From an uncultured Collinsella sp. (GTDB taxonomy: Bacteria > Actinomycetota > Coriobacteriia > Coriobacteriales > Coriobacteriaceae): DNA of 44,409 bases. The notes beneath the pieces were generated by a model. The model was not told the origin of the DNA. It was given only the letters and a program-made list of their open reading frames with translations, and did no database searches. Below, one piece after another: positions 15,646 through 24,284 of the stretch. Within the stretch, counting starts at the first letter, position 1. Each line of letters starts with the position of its first letter. The stretch is taken from assembly GCA_902461085.1 (NCBI GenBank), contig CABPWH010000008.1:1-44409 (forward strand), read 5' to 3'. A program made the translations under genes and the position numbers.

Positions 15646-16902
15646 CTAGGCGGACTTCTTCTTGCTGTCGGAGATCATCATGTAGACGGTGAGCACGACG
15701 GCGATGGCGGCGATCACAATGGCGCCGTAGAAGGACTGCTGGTAGGCGGCGCTGCCGGCCTCGGCATGATACAGCACGGCGGTGATGGGCTGGCTGATCC
15801 AAGTGGAAGCGGCGTAGCCCAAAAACATGATGCCGTAGTTGACGCCGATGTTACTGGTGCCAAAGGCGCCACCGGTGAGCGGCGGGTAGATGACGAGCAG
15901 GGCGCCAAAGCTAAAGCCGAGCAGGGCGAGCGCCACAAAGAACATGGCCTGTGTAAAGCTCATCGACATGATGACGAGCGCGACGATGGTGACGACAAGG
16001 CTGATGAGCAGCGACTTATAGGCGCCGAGTTTGTCGATGATCTGGCCAAAGGACAGACGGCCAACCAGGTTGGCGCAGGTGTTGACGGAGACCACCACAC
16101 CGCCGAGGGCGACGGCCGCGGCGCTCGTGGGGTCGGCGAAGAGCTGGACGGCGGCGATGGAGGCAACCTTGCCGACGAGCAGGGTACCGGCGGTAGCGGC
16201 GAAGGCGAAGGTGATGATGAGGACCCAGAAACGCGGGGTCTTGACCATCTCGCCCGGGGTAAGGTCGCCGAAGGTACCGGCGTGCGCGCCGCCCTTGGGG
16301 GCCTCGAAGCCCTCGGGCAGCCAGCCAGCCTCGGGGGCCTTCAGGAACAGGGCGGAGGCGGCGATCGTCACAAAGAAGATGGCGCCGAGTGCCTTGAGGG
16401 CGCCAAAGATGCCCAAGCTCGGGATGAGCAGCGAGGCGAGCACCGGGGACAGCACGGCGGGGCCGGCGGTCGAAGCGGCCAGGGTGATGCCGGAGGCAAG
16501 GCCCTTCTTGTCGATGAACCACTTTTGGCCGGTGGTGAGCGCGGGGTTGTAGCCCAGGCCGTTGCCGATGGCGGCGACGAGCGAGAACCACAGGTAGAAC
16601 TGCCACGGCTCGGTGACGGTGCCGGACATGAACCAGCCCACGCCGTAGCACACGGCGGCGGCGATCACGACGTTGCGCGGGCCGATCTTATCGGAGATGC
16701 GGCCGGCGAAGATGCCCGTCACGGCCATGATGGTCTGAAAGACGGGGAAAGCCCAGGTAAGGGCACTCGACCACTCGGGGTAGACGGCGAGCAGGTTCTT
16801 GCTCACGACGGAATACAGCGCGATGGAGCTGATGAAGAACATGGTGACGCACGCGGCGGAAAGCACGACGGCGCGACCCTTGTTGGAGTTGCTGGAAGCC
16901 AT
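15646..16902 (-). CDS. OFA-family MFS transporter
   Basis: This 418-residue protein with about 12 membrane helices opens SNKGRAVVLSAACVTMFF. The helix-two/three loop is FAGRISDKIGPRNVV, and it contains NGLGYNPALTTGQKWFIDKKG, a segment characteristic of the oxalate/formate antiporter (OFA) group. Members exchange or import organic anions or function as monocarboxylate carriers. It lies between an SDR dehydrogenase and a Gfo/Idh oxidoreductase in a leftward cluster, so it probably brings in their substrate. Start ATG 16902 is preceded by AGAAAGAGT, a modest ribosome binding site. Confidence 0.88.
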   Translation of the reverse strand: MASSNSNKGRAVVLSAACVTMFFISSIALYSVVSKNLLAVYPEWSSALTWAFPVFQTIMAVTGIFAGRISDKIGPRNVVIAAAVCYGVGWFMSGTVTEPWQFYLWFSLVAAIGNGLGYNPALTTGQKWFIDKKGLASGITLAASTAGPAVLSPVLASLLIPSLGIFGALKALGAIFFVTIAASALFLKAPEAGWLPEGFEAPKGGAHAGTFGDLTPGEMVKTPRFWVLIITFAFAATAGTLLVGKVASIAAVQLFADPTSAAAVALGGVVVSVNTCANLVGRLSFGQIIDKLGAYKSLLISLVVTIVALVIMSMSFTQAMFFVALALLGFSFGALLVIYPPLTGGAFGTSNIGVNYGIMFLGYAASTWISQPITAVLYHAEAGSAAYQQSFYGAIVIAAIAVVLTVYMMISDSKKKSA

Positions 16903-16968
16903 TGGACTCTTTCTAATCGATACGGAGGAGGAGCGGGCGTGTCCGCGGGGCCTCCCTGTCGGGTTGGT

Positions 16969-17850
16969 TTACTGGTCAGTCGGCTTGGCGACGCCGGACT
17001 CATCGGACCAAAGCTCGACACCCTTGTTCTTGAGGTAGTTGTCGGCATAGGCGCGACGGCCGCCGGGCTTGGCGGTGAGGTCGCCCATCATGTTGGAGAA
17101 GCCGCCATCGACCTTGATGGCGTCGCCGGTGGTAAAGTCCGAGCGCTTGGACGCCAGGAACATGACGGCGTTGGCGATATCGCTGACCTCGCCGATGCGG
17201 CGCGTGGCGATCAGACGGCTGCGGCTCTTTTCGACCTCGGGGTCGGCGTAGAAGTTGGCCGACATCGGGGTCTTAACGAAGCAGGGCTCGACGCAGTTAG
17301 AGCGGACGCCGTAGGGGCCCCACTCGGCGGCGAGCATCTTAGACATCATGTTGACGCCGGCTTTGGTGGAGCTGTACACGCCCGAGAACGTCTCGGGGGA
17401 GTGGCTAGCGACGGTCGAGATGTGCACCAGGCGGCCCTGGCCGGCCTTGATCATCTCGCGACCAAAGCGCTGCGAGGTGATGAAGCAGCCGGTGAGGTTG
17501 ACGTTGAGCACCTGCTCCCAGTCGCTCAGCGGCAGGTCCTCCATGGCGGCGAAGCGCAGGATGCCGGCGGTGTTGACGAGAACGTCGACGCGGCCGAAGT
17601 CGGCGATGGTGGCGTCGACGGCGGCCTGAACCTCGGCCTCGTCGGTGGCGTTCATCTTGTAGCCCTCGGCGTGGATGCCAAACTCGGCGGCGAGGTCGGC
17701 GGCAGCGGCCTTGACCTTCTCCTCGTCCAGGTCGAGCATGACGACGTTGGCGCCATTGCGGGCGAACTCGCGGCAGATCTCGGCGCCCATACCGCCGAGC
17801 GCGCCAGTCACGGCGCAGACATCGCCCTCGAGCTTAAGCCAATTGCTCAT
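16969..17850 (-). CDS. Short-chain dehydrogenase/reductase (SDR)
   Basis: This 293-residue protein shows the SDR glycine motif TGALGGMG (residues 15-22), D39 after the second strand pointing to NAD preference, VNTAG (N92), and the catalytic S144, Y158 and K162 (YSSTK). The end of the core, DAIKVDGGFSN, is followed by an extra tail of about 38 polar residues rarely seen in classical SDRs. It resembles gluconate-5-dehydrogenase-like and polyol dehydrogenases, but the substrate is not readable. It is the first gene of the leftward cluster and is divergent from the LysR regulator, which probably controls it. Confidence 0.9.
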   Translation of the reverse strand: MSNWLKLEGDVCAVTGALGGMGAEICREFARNGANVVMLDLDEEKVKAAAADLAAEFGIHAEGYKMNATDEAEVQAAVDATIADFGRVDVLVNTAGILRFAAMEDLPLSDWEQVLNVNLTGCFITSQRFGREMIKAGQGRLVHISTVASHSPETFSGVYSSTKAGVNMMSKMLAAEWGPYGVRSNCVEPCFVKTPMSANFYADPEVEKSRSRLIATRRIGEVSDIANAVMFLASKRSDFTTGDAIKVDGGFSNMMGDLTAKPGGRRAYADNYLKNKGVELWSDESGVAKPTDQ

Positions 17851-17899
17851 AGGAACTTCCCTTCTTGTCTTCTTGTGCCTCCCTGTGGGTCGCTCCCAT

Positions 17900-18091
17900 T
17901 AACCGACCCACGTGGTTTTCGCTGGTTATCGTATGCTTTGCATTTGCGCAGGTGAATTGCATATTTGTTAGAATGGCGTTAACCGTAGGTTTATAGCTCG
18001 TAAGACGATGTGTCCCTAATTTAGTGTGTGACCTGCCAGAACGACCCCCTTCGGCAGTTCATTGCCATGCGTCTGGAAACGGGAGATTGAC
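17900..18091. promoter_or_regulatory. Divergent SDR/LysR control region
   Basis: This gap between the SDR start and the LysR start is clearly AT-richer than its flanks. It holds a TAGAAT hexamer at 17969-17974 on the plus strand that could be the LysR -10. Nearby are TTGCAT motifs (17957) and interrupted inverted T-N11-A type sequences expected for a LysR-type operator. No hexamer pair has ideal spacing, so exact promoters are unassigned. Confidence 0.35.
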
Positions 18092-18970
18092 GTGTACGAT
18101 CGACGACTTGAGGCCATATCGGCCGCCGCGGAACTGGGAAGCTTCTCGCGTGCGGCGGCAAAATTGCGCGTGTCGACCCCGGCGCTCGTCAAGCAGGTGT
18201 CGGGTTTCGAGACCGAGTTCGGCATCACGCTGTTCGAACGCTCGCACTCGGGCGTCAAGGTGACGCCGGCGGGCGCTCTGCTGGTGGATGACGCACGCTC
18301 GATCATGCGGCAGTCCGAGGATGCGTTGCGCCGTGCCCGACGCGCGGCGGGCGATGGCGGTGCCGTGCGCCTGGGTGTGTCGATGATGTGCCCGGGGCGC
18401 CAGACGCTGTCGATGTGGTCGGGCATCCATGATCTGGAACCGTCGCTACGATTTGAGATTGTGCCGGTAAGTGACCTCTATGACGAGCGCGAGACCGTCA
18501 TGCGCAGCTTGGGCCGCGAGGTTGATGTGGTGCAGTCGAGTTTTTCTACCCCACGCTGGGGCGACGCCTGCCAAAAGCTTCGCATCGTTAACGTGCCGTT
18601 TTATATCGACCTGCCGCGCACGAGCCCGCTGGCGCGCAAGATGCGCATCACGGTTGCCGACTTAGAGGGCATGCGCCTGCGCGTGCTCCGTCACGGCAAC
18701 GACGCTATGGACAGTCTGCGTATCGATCTGTTGGCCGACGGCGGCGTAGACGTGATCGATGTGGACAGCTTCGACTTTGCGCTCTTTAATGAGGCGGAGG
18801 AAAAGGGCGACGCGGTACTCACCTGCGGCGCATGGTCGGGGGTACACCCGGCCTTTGTGGGCGTACCGTTCCTGTGCGGCCGCGAGGTGCCGGTCTTTCT
18901 GCACTACCCGCTCGAGCCAACCCTCCAAGTCCAAAAATTCGTCAACGCCATGGCACAACTTCTCAAATAG
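18092..18970 (+). CDS. LysR-family transcriptional regulator
   Basis: The start is GTG 18092 behind CGGGAG, giving 292 residues. The first residues VYDRRLEAISAAAELGSFS, followed by RAAAKLRVSTPALVKQV, are the LysR winged helix-turn-helix. The effector-binding region follows from about residue 90 (AVRLGVSMMCPGR). An upstream TTG at 18062 is in frame but adds residues not seen in the family. LysR regulators usually control a divergent neighbour, here the SDR-MFS-Gfo/Idh cluster. The gene ends directly beside the triple-nested palindrome at 18975. Confidence 0.9.
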   Translation: MYDRRLEAISAAAELGSFSRAAAKLRVSTPALVKQVSGFETEFGITLFERSHSGVKVTPAGALLVDDARSIMRQSEDALRRARRAAGDGGAVRLGVSMMCPGRQTLSMWSGIHDLEPSLRFEIVPVSDLYDERETVMRSLGREVDVVQSSFSTPRWGDACQKLRIVNVPFYIDLPRTSPLARKMRITVADLEGMRLRVLRHGNDAMDSLRIDLLADGGVDVIDVDSFDFALFNEAEEKGDAVLTCGAWSGVHPAFVGVPFLCGREVPVFLHYPLEPTLQVQKFVNAMAQLLK

Positions 18971-18974
18971 CTCA

Positions 18975-19124
18975 TTTGGGACGGGGCTTTTTTAGCCACT
19001 TTTGCCGCCCTGCCCACCCGATGATTTTTCTGGGACGGGGATATAATCATTCGGTACACAATGATTATTAAATCCCCGTCCCAGAAAAATCATTCCAAAG
19101 TAGCTAAAAGAGCCCCGTCCCAAA
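18975..19124. repeat. Triple-nested 150-bp palindrome with GGGACGGGG arms
   Basis: Outer arms are at 18975-19002 and 19097-19124 (26 of 28 positions pair, each with GGGACGGGGCT). Middle arms at 19021-19042 and 19072-19093 pair perfectly over 22 bases and again contain GGGACGGGG. Inner arms are ATAATCATT at 19043-19051 and AATGATTAT at 19060-19068. The whole unit could fold into a single long cruciform or RNA hairpin. It has no ORF. It forms the artificial end of the sensor gene on the minus strand, which suggests insertion. Confidence 0.8.
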
Positions 19125-19430
19125 CTTTGCCTGGTACTCATCGTCATCGAGACGGACGAGATTGAGGTCGTCGCTTCCGTAGCGCAAGCCGTTAATGTAT
19201 GAATCCACGGCCTTGAGCAGGTCGTCTTGTGGCTGGCCTGCGTCCTCGAGCTTCACGATTCGCTGCGTGGTGCCGCGCACCAGGCCGGCGTAGTTGACCA
19301 CGCGCGCCGTGCCCTGGATATCGGAGACGAGCAGCATGACATTGATGAAGAAGAAGATGAGAACTGCCGTGAGCACCATCATGAGCAGGCGCACCGCCTG
19401 GCCGGCCTTCTTGGCGACAGAAGTATTCAC
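19104..19430 (-). pseudogene. Truncated membrane sensor protein (N-terminal sensory domain only)
   Basis: A GTG at 19430 with GGGAG upstream starts a frame of 108 residues. It has a basic N-terminus, one membrane helix (about residues 14-36, LLMMVLTAVLIFFFINVMLL) and an external part including RVVNYAGLVRGTTQRIVKLE. That part resembles the PilJ-type sensory domain found in front of histidine kinases, GGDEF or EAL domains. After DDDEYQAK the frame runs into the arm of the nested palindrome and stops (FGTGLF, then TAG). No second transmembrane segment or signalling domain remains. It is therefore the stump of a signalling gene cut by the palindromic element. Confidence 0.65.
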
Positions 19431-19619
19431 AAGTTCACTCCCTCAAATGGCAAAAGCGCGGTAGCACGCAGCGTGCTGAAATTCACGTGAGGCCAACTCT
19501 ACCATATGGGCCAACAGCCTCAAGCTGTAGCAGACGCTCGTCCAAATTGGCGTGACGCTTGCCTTGTTGTTCTTGACCTGGTCGCGTTATCGGACATGCT
19601 TCTGGTCTTGGATCACCAT

Positions 19620-19791
19620 GGGAAAGCTCATCCCGTTTTGTGCGTCCAGAGTGGGATGCGGCTTCCCAAAGGTGCCGTTAGGGGAAACCACATCCCGGTT
19701 TATGCCCTTGAAATGGGATGCCGTTTCCCGGAGGGGGCCCAGCGGGAAACGGCATCCCATTCTGGGCCCGAAAAGTGGGATACGGTTTCCG
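19620..19791. repeat. Regular array of six alternating inverted 15-mers
   Basis: Copies of GGGATGCCGTTTCCC (with a few changes) begin at 19620 (inverted), 19653, 19682 (inverted), 19715, 19744 (inverted) and 19777. The step alternates exactly 33, 29, 33, 29, 33 bases, so the spacers are 18 and 14 bases in turn and the period is 62. The pair at 19714-19730 and 19743-19759 is perfect over 17 bases. The spacers differ from each other. Alternating orientation and short spacers separate it from CRISPR. No cas gene is nearby. Confidence 0.8.
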
Positions 19792-19804
19792 GCCGGCATG
19801 AAAA

Positions 19805-19846
19805 AAAGCCTCCGCAGCTCGTGTGGCTGCGGAGGCTTTATTCGTT
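19805..19846 (-). terminator. Bidirectional terminator downstream of the ABC exporter operon
   Basis: AAAGCCTCCGCAGC at 19805-19818 pairs over all 14 bases with GCTGCGGAGGCTTT at 19826-19839, loop of 7. On the minus strand it is followed by a run of T (plus-strand A-run at 19800-19807). On the plus strand TTTATT follows. Confidence 0.85.
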
Positions 19847-19870
19847 GCGGTGCATTGTGTTTGGGTCGCT

Positions 19871-19952
19871 GAGATGAGTCGATTTGGCCCGAAAGAGGAG
19901 GGCATTGACCTTAGGGTCATGCCCGACGAATGAGCGGCAAATCGGCCATCTC
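19871..19952 (-). repeat. Covarying hairpin family, copy C (inverted)
   Basis: On the minus strand the 25-base core at 19900-19924 reads GGGCATGACC-CTAA-GGTC-A-ATGCCC. The flank downstream of it, TCCTCTTTC, is identical to copy A. Outer arms GAGATG...CGATTTG (19871-19887) pair with CAAATCGGCCATCTC (19938-19952). The outer arms are unrelated in sequence to those of the other copies, yet still pair. Confidence 0.7.
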
Positions 19953-19963
19953 GGCGGGCCGAA

Positions 19964-21883
19964 CTACTCCAACTCAAACGCTCCGGTGTAGAGCTGGTAG
20001 TAATACCCGCGCTTGGCGATCAGCTCGTCGTGATTGCCGCGCTCGATGATGCGGCCGTGGTCAAGACAGATGATTGCGTCGGAGTTGCGCACGGTGGACA
20101 GGCGGTGCGCGATGACAAACGTCGTGCGGCCCTCCATGAGCTTGTCCATGCCGGCCTGCACGATGGCCTCGGTGCGGGTGTCGATGGAGCTCGTGGCCTC
20201 GTCCAGGATCATCGCTGGCGGATCGGCGACGGCGGCGCGTGCGATCGAGATCAACTGGCGCTGGCCCTGCGACAGCTGCGCGCCGTTGCCGGTGAGCATG
20301 GTGTCGTAGCCGTCGGGCAGGCGGGTGATAAAGTCGTCCGCGCCCGCGAGCTTGGCCGCCGCGATGCATTCCTCGTCGGTGGCATCCAGATTGCCGTAGC
20401 GGATGTTATCCATCACGGTGCCGGTGAACAGGTTCACGTCCTGCAGCACCACGCCCAGCGAGCGGCGCAGATCGGCCTTGCGGATCTTGTTGACGTTGAT
20501 GCCGTCGTAGCGGATCTTGCCGTCGGCAATGTCATAGAAGCGGTTGATGAGGTTGGTGATGGTCGTCTTGCCGGCACCGGTGGCGCCGACAAACGCGACC
20601 TTCTGGCCTGGCTTGGCAAACACAGACACGCCGTGCAGCACCTCGTGGTCGGGCGTGTAGCCAAAGTCGACGTTGTCCATGACCAGGTCGCCGCGCAGCG
20701 GCACGTACTCGATCTCGCCGGTTGCGCGGTGCGGGTGTTTCCATGCCCACATGCCGGTGTGGTGGTCGGCCTCCTCGAACTCCCAGGTCTCGGGGTTCAC
20801 CTGCGCGTTGACGAGCGTCACGTAGCCTTCGTCGGCTTCGGGCTCCTCGTCGATGAGCTCAAAGATACGGTCGGCGCCGGCGAGGCCCATGACCACGGCG
20901 TTGATCTGCTGCGAGATCTGGCCGATCTGTCCGCAGAACTGCTTGGTCATGTTGAGGAACGGCACCACGACGGCGATGGACAGCGCCATGCCCGAGATGC
21001 TCAGGTTGGGCACGCCCAGCACCAGGAAAATGCCGCCGGCAAGGGCCACCAGCACGTAGAGCAGGTTGCCCAGGTTCATAAGGATAGGCATGAGGATGTT
21101 GGCGTACATGTTGGCCTTCTGCGAGACCTCGAAGAGCTTTTCGTTACGCTCGTCAAAATCGGCCTCGGCGGCAGACTCGTGGCAGAATGCCTTGACGACC
21201 TTCTGGCCGTTCATGACTTCCTCGATGTGGCCCTCGACCACGCCGAGCTCGGTCTGCTGCGCAATAAAGAAACGCGCGGAGTTGGAGCCGAGCAGCTTGG
21301 TCATAAAGGTCATAAAGGCGACGCCTGCCACAATGACCAGGCACATCCAAACGCTGTAGTACAGCATGATAAAGAACACCGTGACGATGACGATGGTCGT
21401 CATGAGCAGGTTGGGCAGCGACTGGCTGATCATCTGGCGCAGCGTGTCGATGTCGTTGGTGTAGTGGCTCATGATGTCGCCGCGCTGGTGCGTGTCGAAG
21501 TAGCGAATCGGCAGGTCCTGCATGCGGTTGAACATCTTCTCGCGCAGCTTCTCCAGCGAGCCCTGCGTGACAATGGCCATGGCGCGGTTCCAGAAGAGCG
21601 AGGACAGGATGCCGACGCCGTAGATGCAGGCGAGGGTGGTCACGAGCTGTGCGATCTTGGGCTGCGCGGCTTCCCAATCGCCCGACTGCCACGATTCGCT
21701 AATAATCTGCAGGGCGCTCTGAAGGAAGGTCGCGCCGATGGAGTTGATGATGGCGCAGAGCACCACGCCGGCGACGACGAGGGGCAAAAGCACGGGGTAG
21801 AAACCAAAGAGCGTCTTGATGAGGCGCGACATGGTGCCGCCCTTGCGGTTGAGCGCGCGCTCGGCGGTCGTTGCCTTACTCAT
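19964..21883 (-). CDS. ABC exporter subunit (membrane + ATPase), catalytic half
   Basis: This 639-residue type I half-transporter has six predicted membrane helices in its first 330 residues. The nucleotide-binding domain has Walker A GATGAGKTT, signature LSQGQRQ and Walker B AMILDEATSSID with the catalytic glutamate, then the H-loop IAHRLS. A roughly 60-residue insert between the membrane and ATPase domains (WEFEEADHHTGMWAWKHP) is typical of Firmicutes/Actinobacteria multidrug half-exporters. It overlaps the preceding ABC gene by 8 bases, so the two form a heterodimer. The upstream MarR gene is in the same operon. Cargo is unknown; drugs, peptides or bile-like compounds are usual. Confidence 0.92.
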   Translation of the reverse strand: MSKATTAERALNRKGGTMSRLIKTLFGFYPVLLPLVVAGVVLCAIINSIGATFLQSALQIISESWQSGDWEAAQPKIAQLVTTLACIYGVGILSSLFWNRAMAIVTQGSLEKLREKMFNRMQDLPIRYFDTHQRGDIMSHYTNDIDTLRQMISQSLPNLLMTTIVIVTVFFIMLYYSVWMCLVIVAGVAFMTFMTKLLGSNSARFFIAQQTELGVVEGHIEEVMNGQKVVKAFCHESAAEADFDERNEKLFEVSQKANMYANILMPILMNLGNLLYVLVALAGGIFLVLGVPNLSISGMALSIAVVVPFLNMTKQFCGQIGQISQQINAVVMGLAGADRIFELIDEEPEADEGYVTLVNAQVNPETWEFEEADHHTGMWAWKHPHRATGEIEYVPLRGDLVMDNVDFGYTPDHEVLHGVSVFAKPGQKVAFVGATGAGKTTITNLINRFYDIADGKIRYDGINVNKIRKADLRRSLGVVLQDVNLFTGTVMDNIRYGNLDATDEECIAAAKLAGADDFITRLPDGYDTMLTGNGAQLSQGQRQLISIARAAVADPPAMILDEATSSIDTRTEAIVQAGMDKLMEGRTTFVIAHRLSTVRNSDAIICLDHGRIIERGNHDELIAKRGYYYQLYTGAFELE

Positions 21884-23690
21884 GTGCCTCGCCTCCTTCC
21901 TGGGTCTGAGCTTGCGTTACGGATGCCTCGGTGTCGCCCTCGACGGCCCCTTCGCCCTCGGCAGACATCTTGTTTTGCGAGGTGAAGGTCTCGCGGTAGA
22001 TCTCGCTCGTCTTGAGCAGCTCGTCGTGGTTACCGATCTGCGCGATGCGGCCGCCCTCCATGACGATGATGCGATCGGCGTCCTGCACGGAGCTGATGCG
22101 CTGGGCGATGATGAGCTTGGTCGTGTTGGGCAGATAGCTTGCCAGCCCTGCGCGGATCTTGGCGTCGGTCTTGGTGTCGACGGCGCTGGTGGAGTCGTCC
22201 AGGATCAAGATCTTGGGGCGACGCAGCAGGGCACGCGCAATGCACAGGCGCTGCTTCTGACCGCCGGAAACATTGGAGCCGCCCTGTTCGATCCAGGTGT
22301 CATAGCCCTTGGGGAAGCCGTCGACAAACTCGTCGGCGCAGGCCAGATGCGCTGCCTCGCGGACCTCCTCGTCGGTGGCGTTCGGGTCTCCCCAGCGCAG
22401 GTTCTCGGCAATCGTGCCGCTAAACAGCACGTTTTTCTGCAGTACCATGGCCACCTGGTGGCGCAGGGCGTCCAAGTCATAGTCGCGCACATCCACGCCG
22501 CCCACGCGCACGGTACCTTCGGTGGCGTCGTACAGGCGGGCGATGAGGTTTACGAGCGTGGACTTGGCCGAGCCGGTGCCGCCGATGATGCCGATGGTCT
22601 CGCCGCTCTTAATGTGCAGGTCGATGTCGTCGAGCGCCTGGCGTTTCGCATGCGCGGAATACTTAAAGCTCACGTGGTCAAAGTCGATGGAACCGTCGGC
22701 GACCTCGAGTACGGGCTCGGCGGGATCGGCGATCGTGGGCTCGGCGGCCAGCACCTCGGTGATGCGGTGGGCCGATTCGTCGGCCATGGTCACCATGACA
22801 AAGATCATCGACAGCTGCATCAGGCTCATGAGGATTTGGAAGCCATAGGTAAAGATCGAGGAGAGCTGGCCCACGTCGAACAGCGTGCCCTGGCTCGTGA
22901 TGATGAGCTTGGAGCCCAGGTAGATGATGACGACAAACGCGCCGTTGACACAGATGTTCATCATGGGGTTGTTAAAGGCGAGCAGCTTTTCGGCGCGGGT
23001 GAAGTCCATCTGGACGTCGCGTGCGGCGGTCGCGAACTTCTCCTTCTCAAAGTCTTCGCGCACGTAGCTCTTGACCACGCGCATGCCGGTGACGTTTTCC
23101 TCGACGGACTCGTTAAGGGCGTCGTACTTGTGGAACACGCGCGAGAAGATGGGGCGCACCTTAAAGATGATAAAGAACAGCCCAAAGCCCAGCAGCGGAA
23201 TGATGACCAGGTAGACCATGGCAACGCTGCCGCCCATGATAAATGCCATGGTAAAGGCGAAGACCAATACCAGCGGCGCGCGCACGGCGATGCGGATGAT
23301 CATCATAAAGGCCTGCTGCACGTTGTTGATGTCGGTGGTCAGGCGCGTGACGAGCGAGGAGCTCGAGAATTCATCGATGTTGGCAAAGCTGAACGTCTGG
23401 ATCTTGTAGAACAGGTCGTGGCGCAGGTTCTTGGCGAAGCCGCAGCTCGCATGGCTGCAGGTGACGCCGGCAGCGGCACCAAAAGCAAGCGACGTCAGCG
23501 CGATGAGCACCAAAAAGCCCGCGGTGGGAAGCATCTCGGCTACGGTGGCGCCGTCTTTGATGGCGTCGATCAGGTTGGCGGTGATAAATGGAATCAGCAT
23601 CTCGCAGAGCACCTCGCCAAGCACGAGCAATGGCGTGGCAACGGTGACTTTCATATAGTCGCGGATGCTGCCCATGAGGGTTTTAATCAT
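21876..23690 (-). CDS. ABC exporter subunit (membrane + ATPase), degenerate half
   Basis: This 604-residue half-transporter has an N-terminal six-helix domain (starting MIKTLMGSIRDYM) and a nucleotide-binding domain with Walker A GGTGSAKSTLVN and signature VSGGQKQR. Walker B is LILDDSTSAVD, where an aspartate replaces the catalytic glutamate, and the H-loop position reads IIAQRIS (Gln for His). These changes mark the degenerate site of asymmetric heterodimeric exporters such as TM287/288 and BmrCD. Its stop overlaps the next gene's start and its own start overlaps the MarR stop by 8 bases, which indicates tight translational coupling. Confidence 0.92.
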   Translation of the reverse strand: MIKTLMGSIRDYMKVTVATPLLVLGEVLCEMLIPFITANLIDAIKDGATVAEMLPTAGFLVLIALTSLAFGAAAGVTCSHASCGFAKNLRHDLFYKIQTFSFANIDEFSSSSLVTRLTTDINNVQQAFMMIIRIAVRAPLVLVFAFTMAFIMGGSVAMVYLVIIPLLGFGLFFIIFKVRPIFSRVFHKYDALNESVEENVTGMRVVKSYVREDFEKEKFATAARDVQMDFTRAEKLLAFNNPMMNICVNGAFVVIIYLGSKLIITSQGTLFDVGQLSSIFTYGFQILMSLMQLSMIFVMVTMADESAHRITEVLAAEPTIADPAEPVLEVADGSIDFDHVSFKYSAHAKRQALDDIDLHIKSGETIGIIGGTGSAKSTLVNLIARLYDATEGTVRVGGVDVRDYDLDALRHQVAMVLQKNVLFSGTIAENLRWGDPNATDEEVREAAHLACADEFVDGFPKGYDTWIEQGGSNVSGGQKQRLCIARALLRRPKILILDDSTSAVDTKTDAKIRAGLASYLPNTTKLIIAQRISSVQDADRIIVMEGGRIAQIGNHDELLKTSEIYRETFTSQNKMSAEGEGAVEGDTEASVTQAQTQEGGEAHE

Positions 23691-24189
23691 CCAGTTCCTC
23701 CCAGGTTACACGGATTTTCTCGAGCATTTCGGCGAGCTGCTCGCGCTCGTCGTGGGTGAGGGCACCAAAGGCCTGCTCTCTAAAGCGAATGCGGGCTGCC
23801 TGGTCGATGCGGGCGTTTTCCCGGCCGGTTTCGGTCAGGCGAATGGTGAGCTGCCGTCGATCCTTGGGGTTACGGCTGCGCTCGATGAGGCCGTTGAGCT
23901 CGAGCTTGGACAGGATCTCGGAAAGCGACCCCGGCTTGAGGTCAAAGTGCATGCCGAGTTCCTGCTGCGACATCTCGCCGCCGGGTTGCTTGGCCAGCAG
24001 GCAGATGATGGGCGCCTTGCCGGACACGCCTCCGCCATGAAAATGCATGTAATGGCCGCAAAAGCCCAGGCCATTGAGGATGCGCTTGGCAAGCTTGTCT
24101 TCTGAGCTAACCGCTTCGGGTGCATCCGCCGGCTGTGACGGGTCGCCGCCGGGCTCGTGCGAACAAAGGTTAAGAGGTTCATCGCACAT
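23683..24189 (-). CDS. MarR-family transcriptional regulator
   Basis: This 168-residue protein contains the MarR winged helix-turn-helix: MSQQELGMHFDLKPGSLSEILSKL written across residues about 95-118, then the wing NPKDRRQLTIRLTETG. The N-terminus of about 30 residues is longer than average. It is the first gene of the leftward operon with the two ABC exporter halves, an arrangement typical of efflux systems autorepressed by their MarR. A palindromic operator sits on its promoter. The ATG at 24189 lies 12 bases from AAAGGAG, a little long. Confidence 0.9.
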   Translation of the reverse strand: MCDEPLNLCSHEPGGDPSQPADAPEAVSSEDKLAKRILNGLGFCGHYMHFHGGGVSGKAPIICLLAKQPGGEMSQQELGMHFDLKPGSLSEILSKLELNGLIERSRNPKDRRQLTIRLTETGRENARIDQAARIRFREQAFGALTHDEREQLAEMLEKIRVTWEELDD

Positions 24190-24213
24190 GAATTAGTGTT
24201 GCTCCTTTCTTTA

Positions 24214-24273
24214 GTTAGGTAGTGGAATTGTTTTGTGCCTAACCAATCTAGGAGCATGAGAAATGAATGTCAA
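24214..24273 (-). promoter_or_regulatory. Promoter and operator of the marR-ABC exporter operon
   Basis: On the minus strand a perfect -35 TTGACA (plus 24268-24273) and -10 TAGATT (24245-24250) are separated by exactly 17 bases. Directly downstream, over the expected transcription start, GTTAGG at 24214-24219 and CCTAAC at 24238-24243 form an inverted repeat. Repressor binding there would block the promoter, consistent with autoregulation by the MarR protein. Confidence 0.75.
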
Positions 24274-24284
24274 GGTACCAAACT

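Noticed and set aside
19620..19791. CRISPR array
   Set aside because: Repeats alternate in orientation, spacers are only 14 and 18 bases, and there is no cas gene in the window.
19559..19799. Minus-strand ORF across the inverted 15-mers as a gene
   Set aside because: The translation only reflects the repeat units (MGCRFP-type words); no start signal or homology is apparent.
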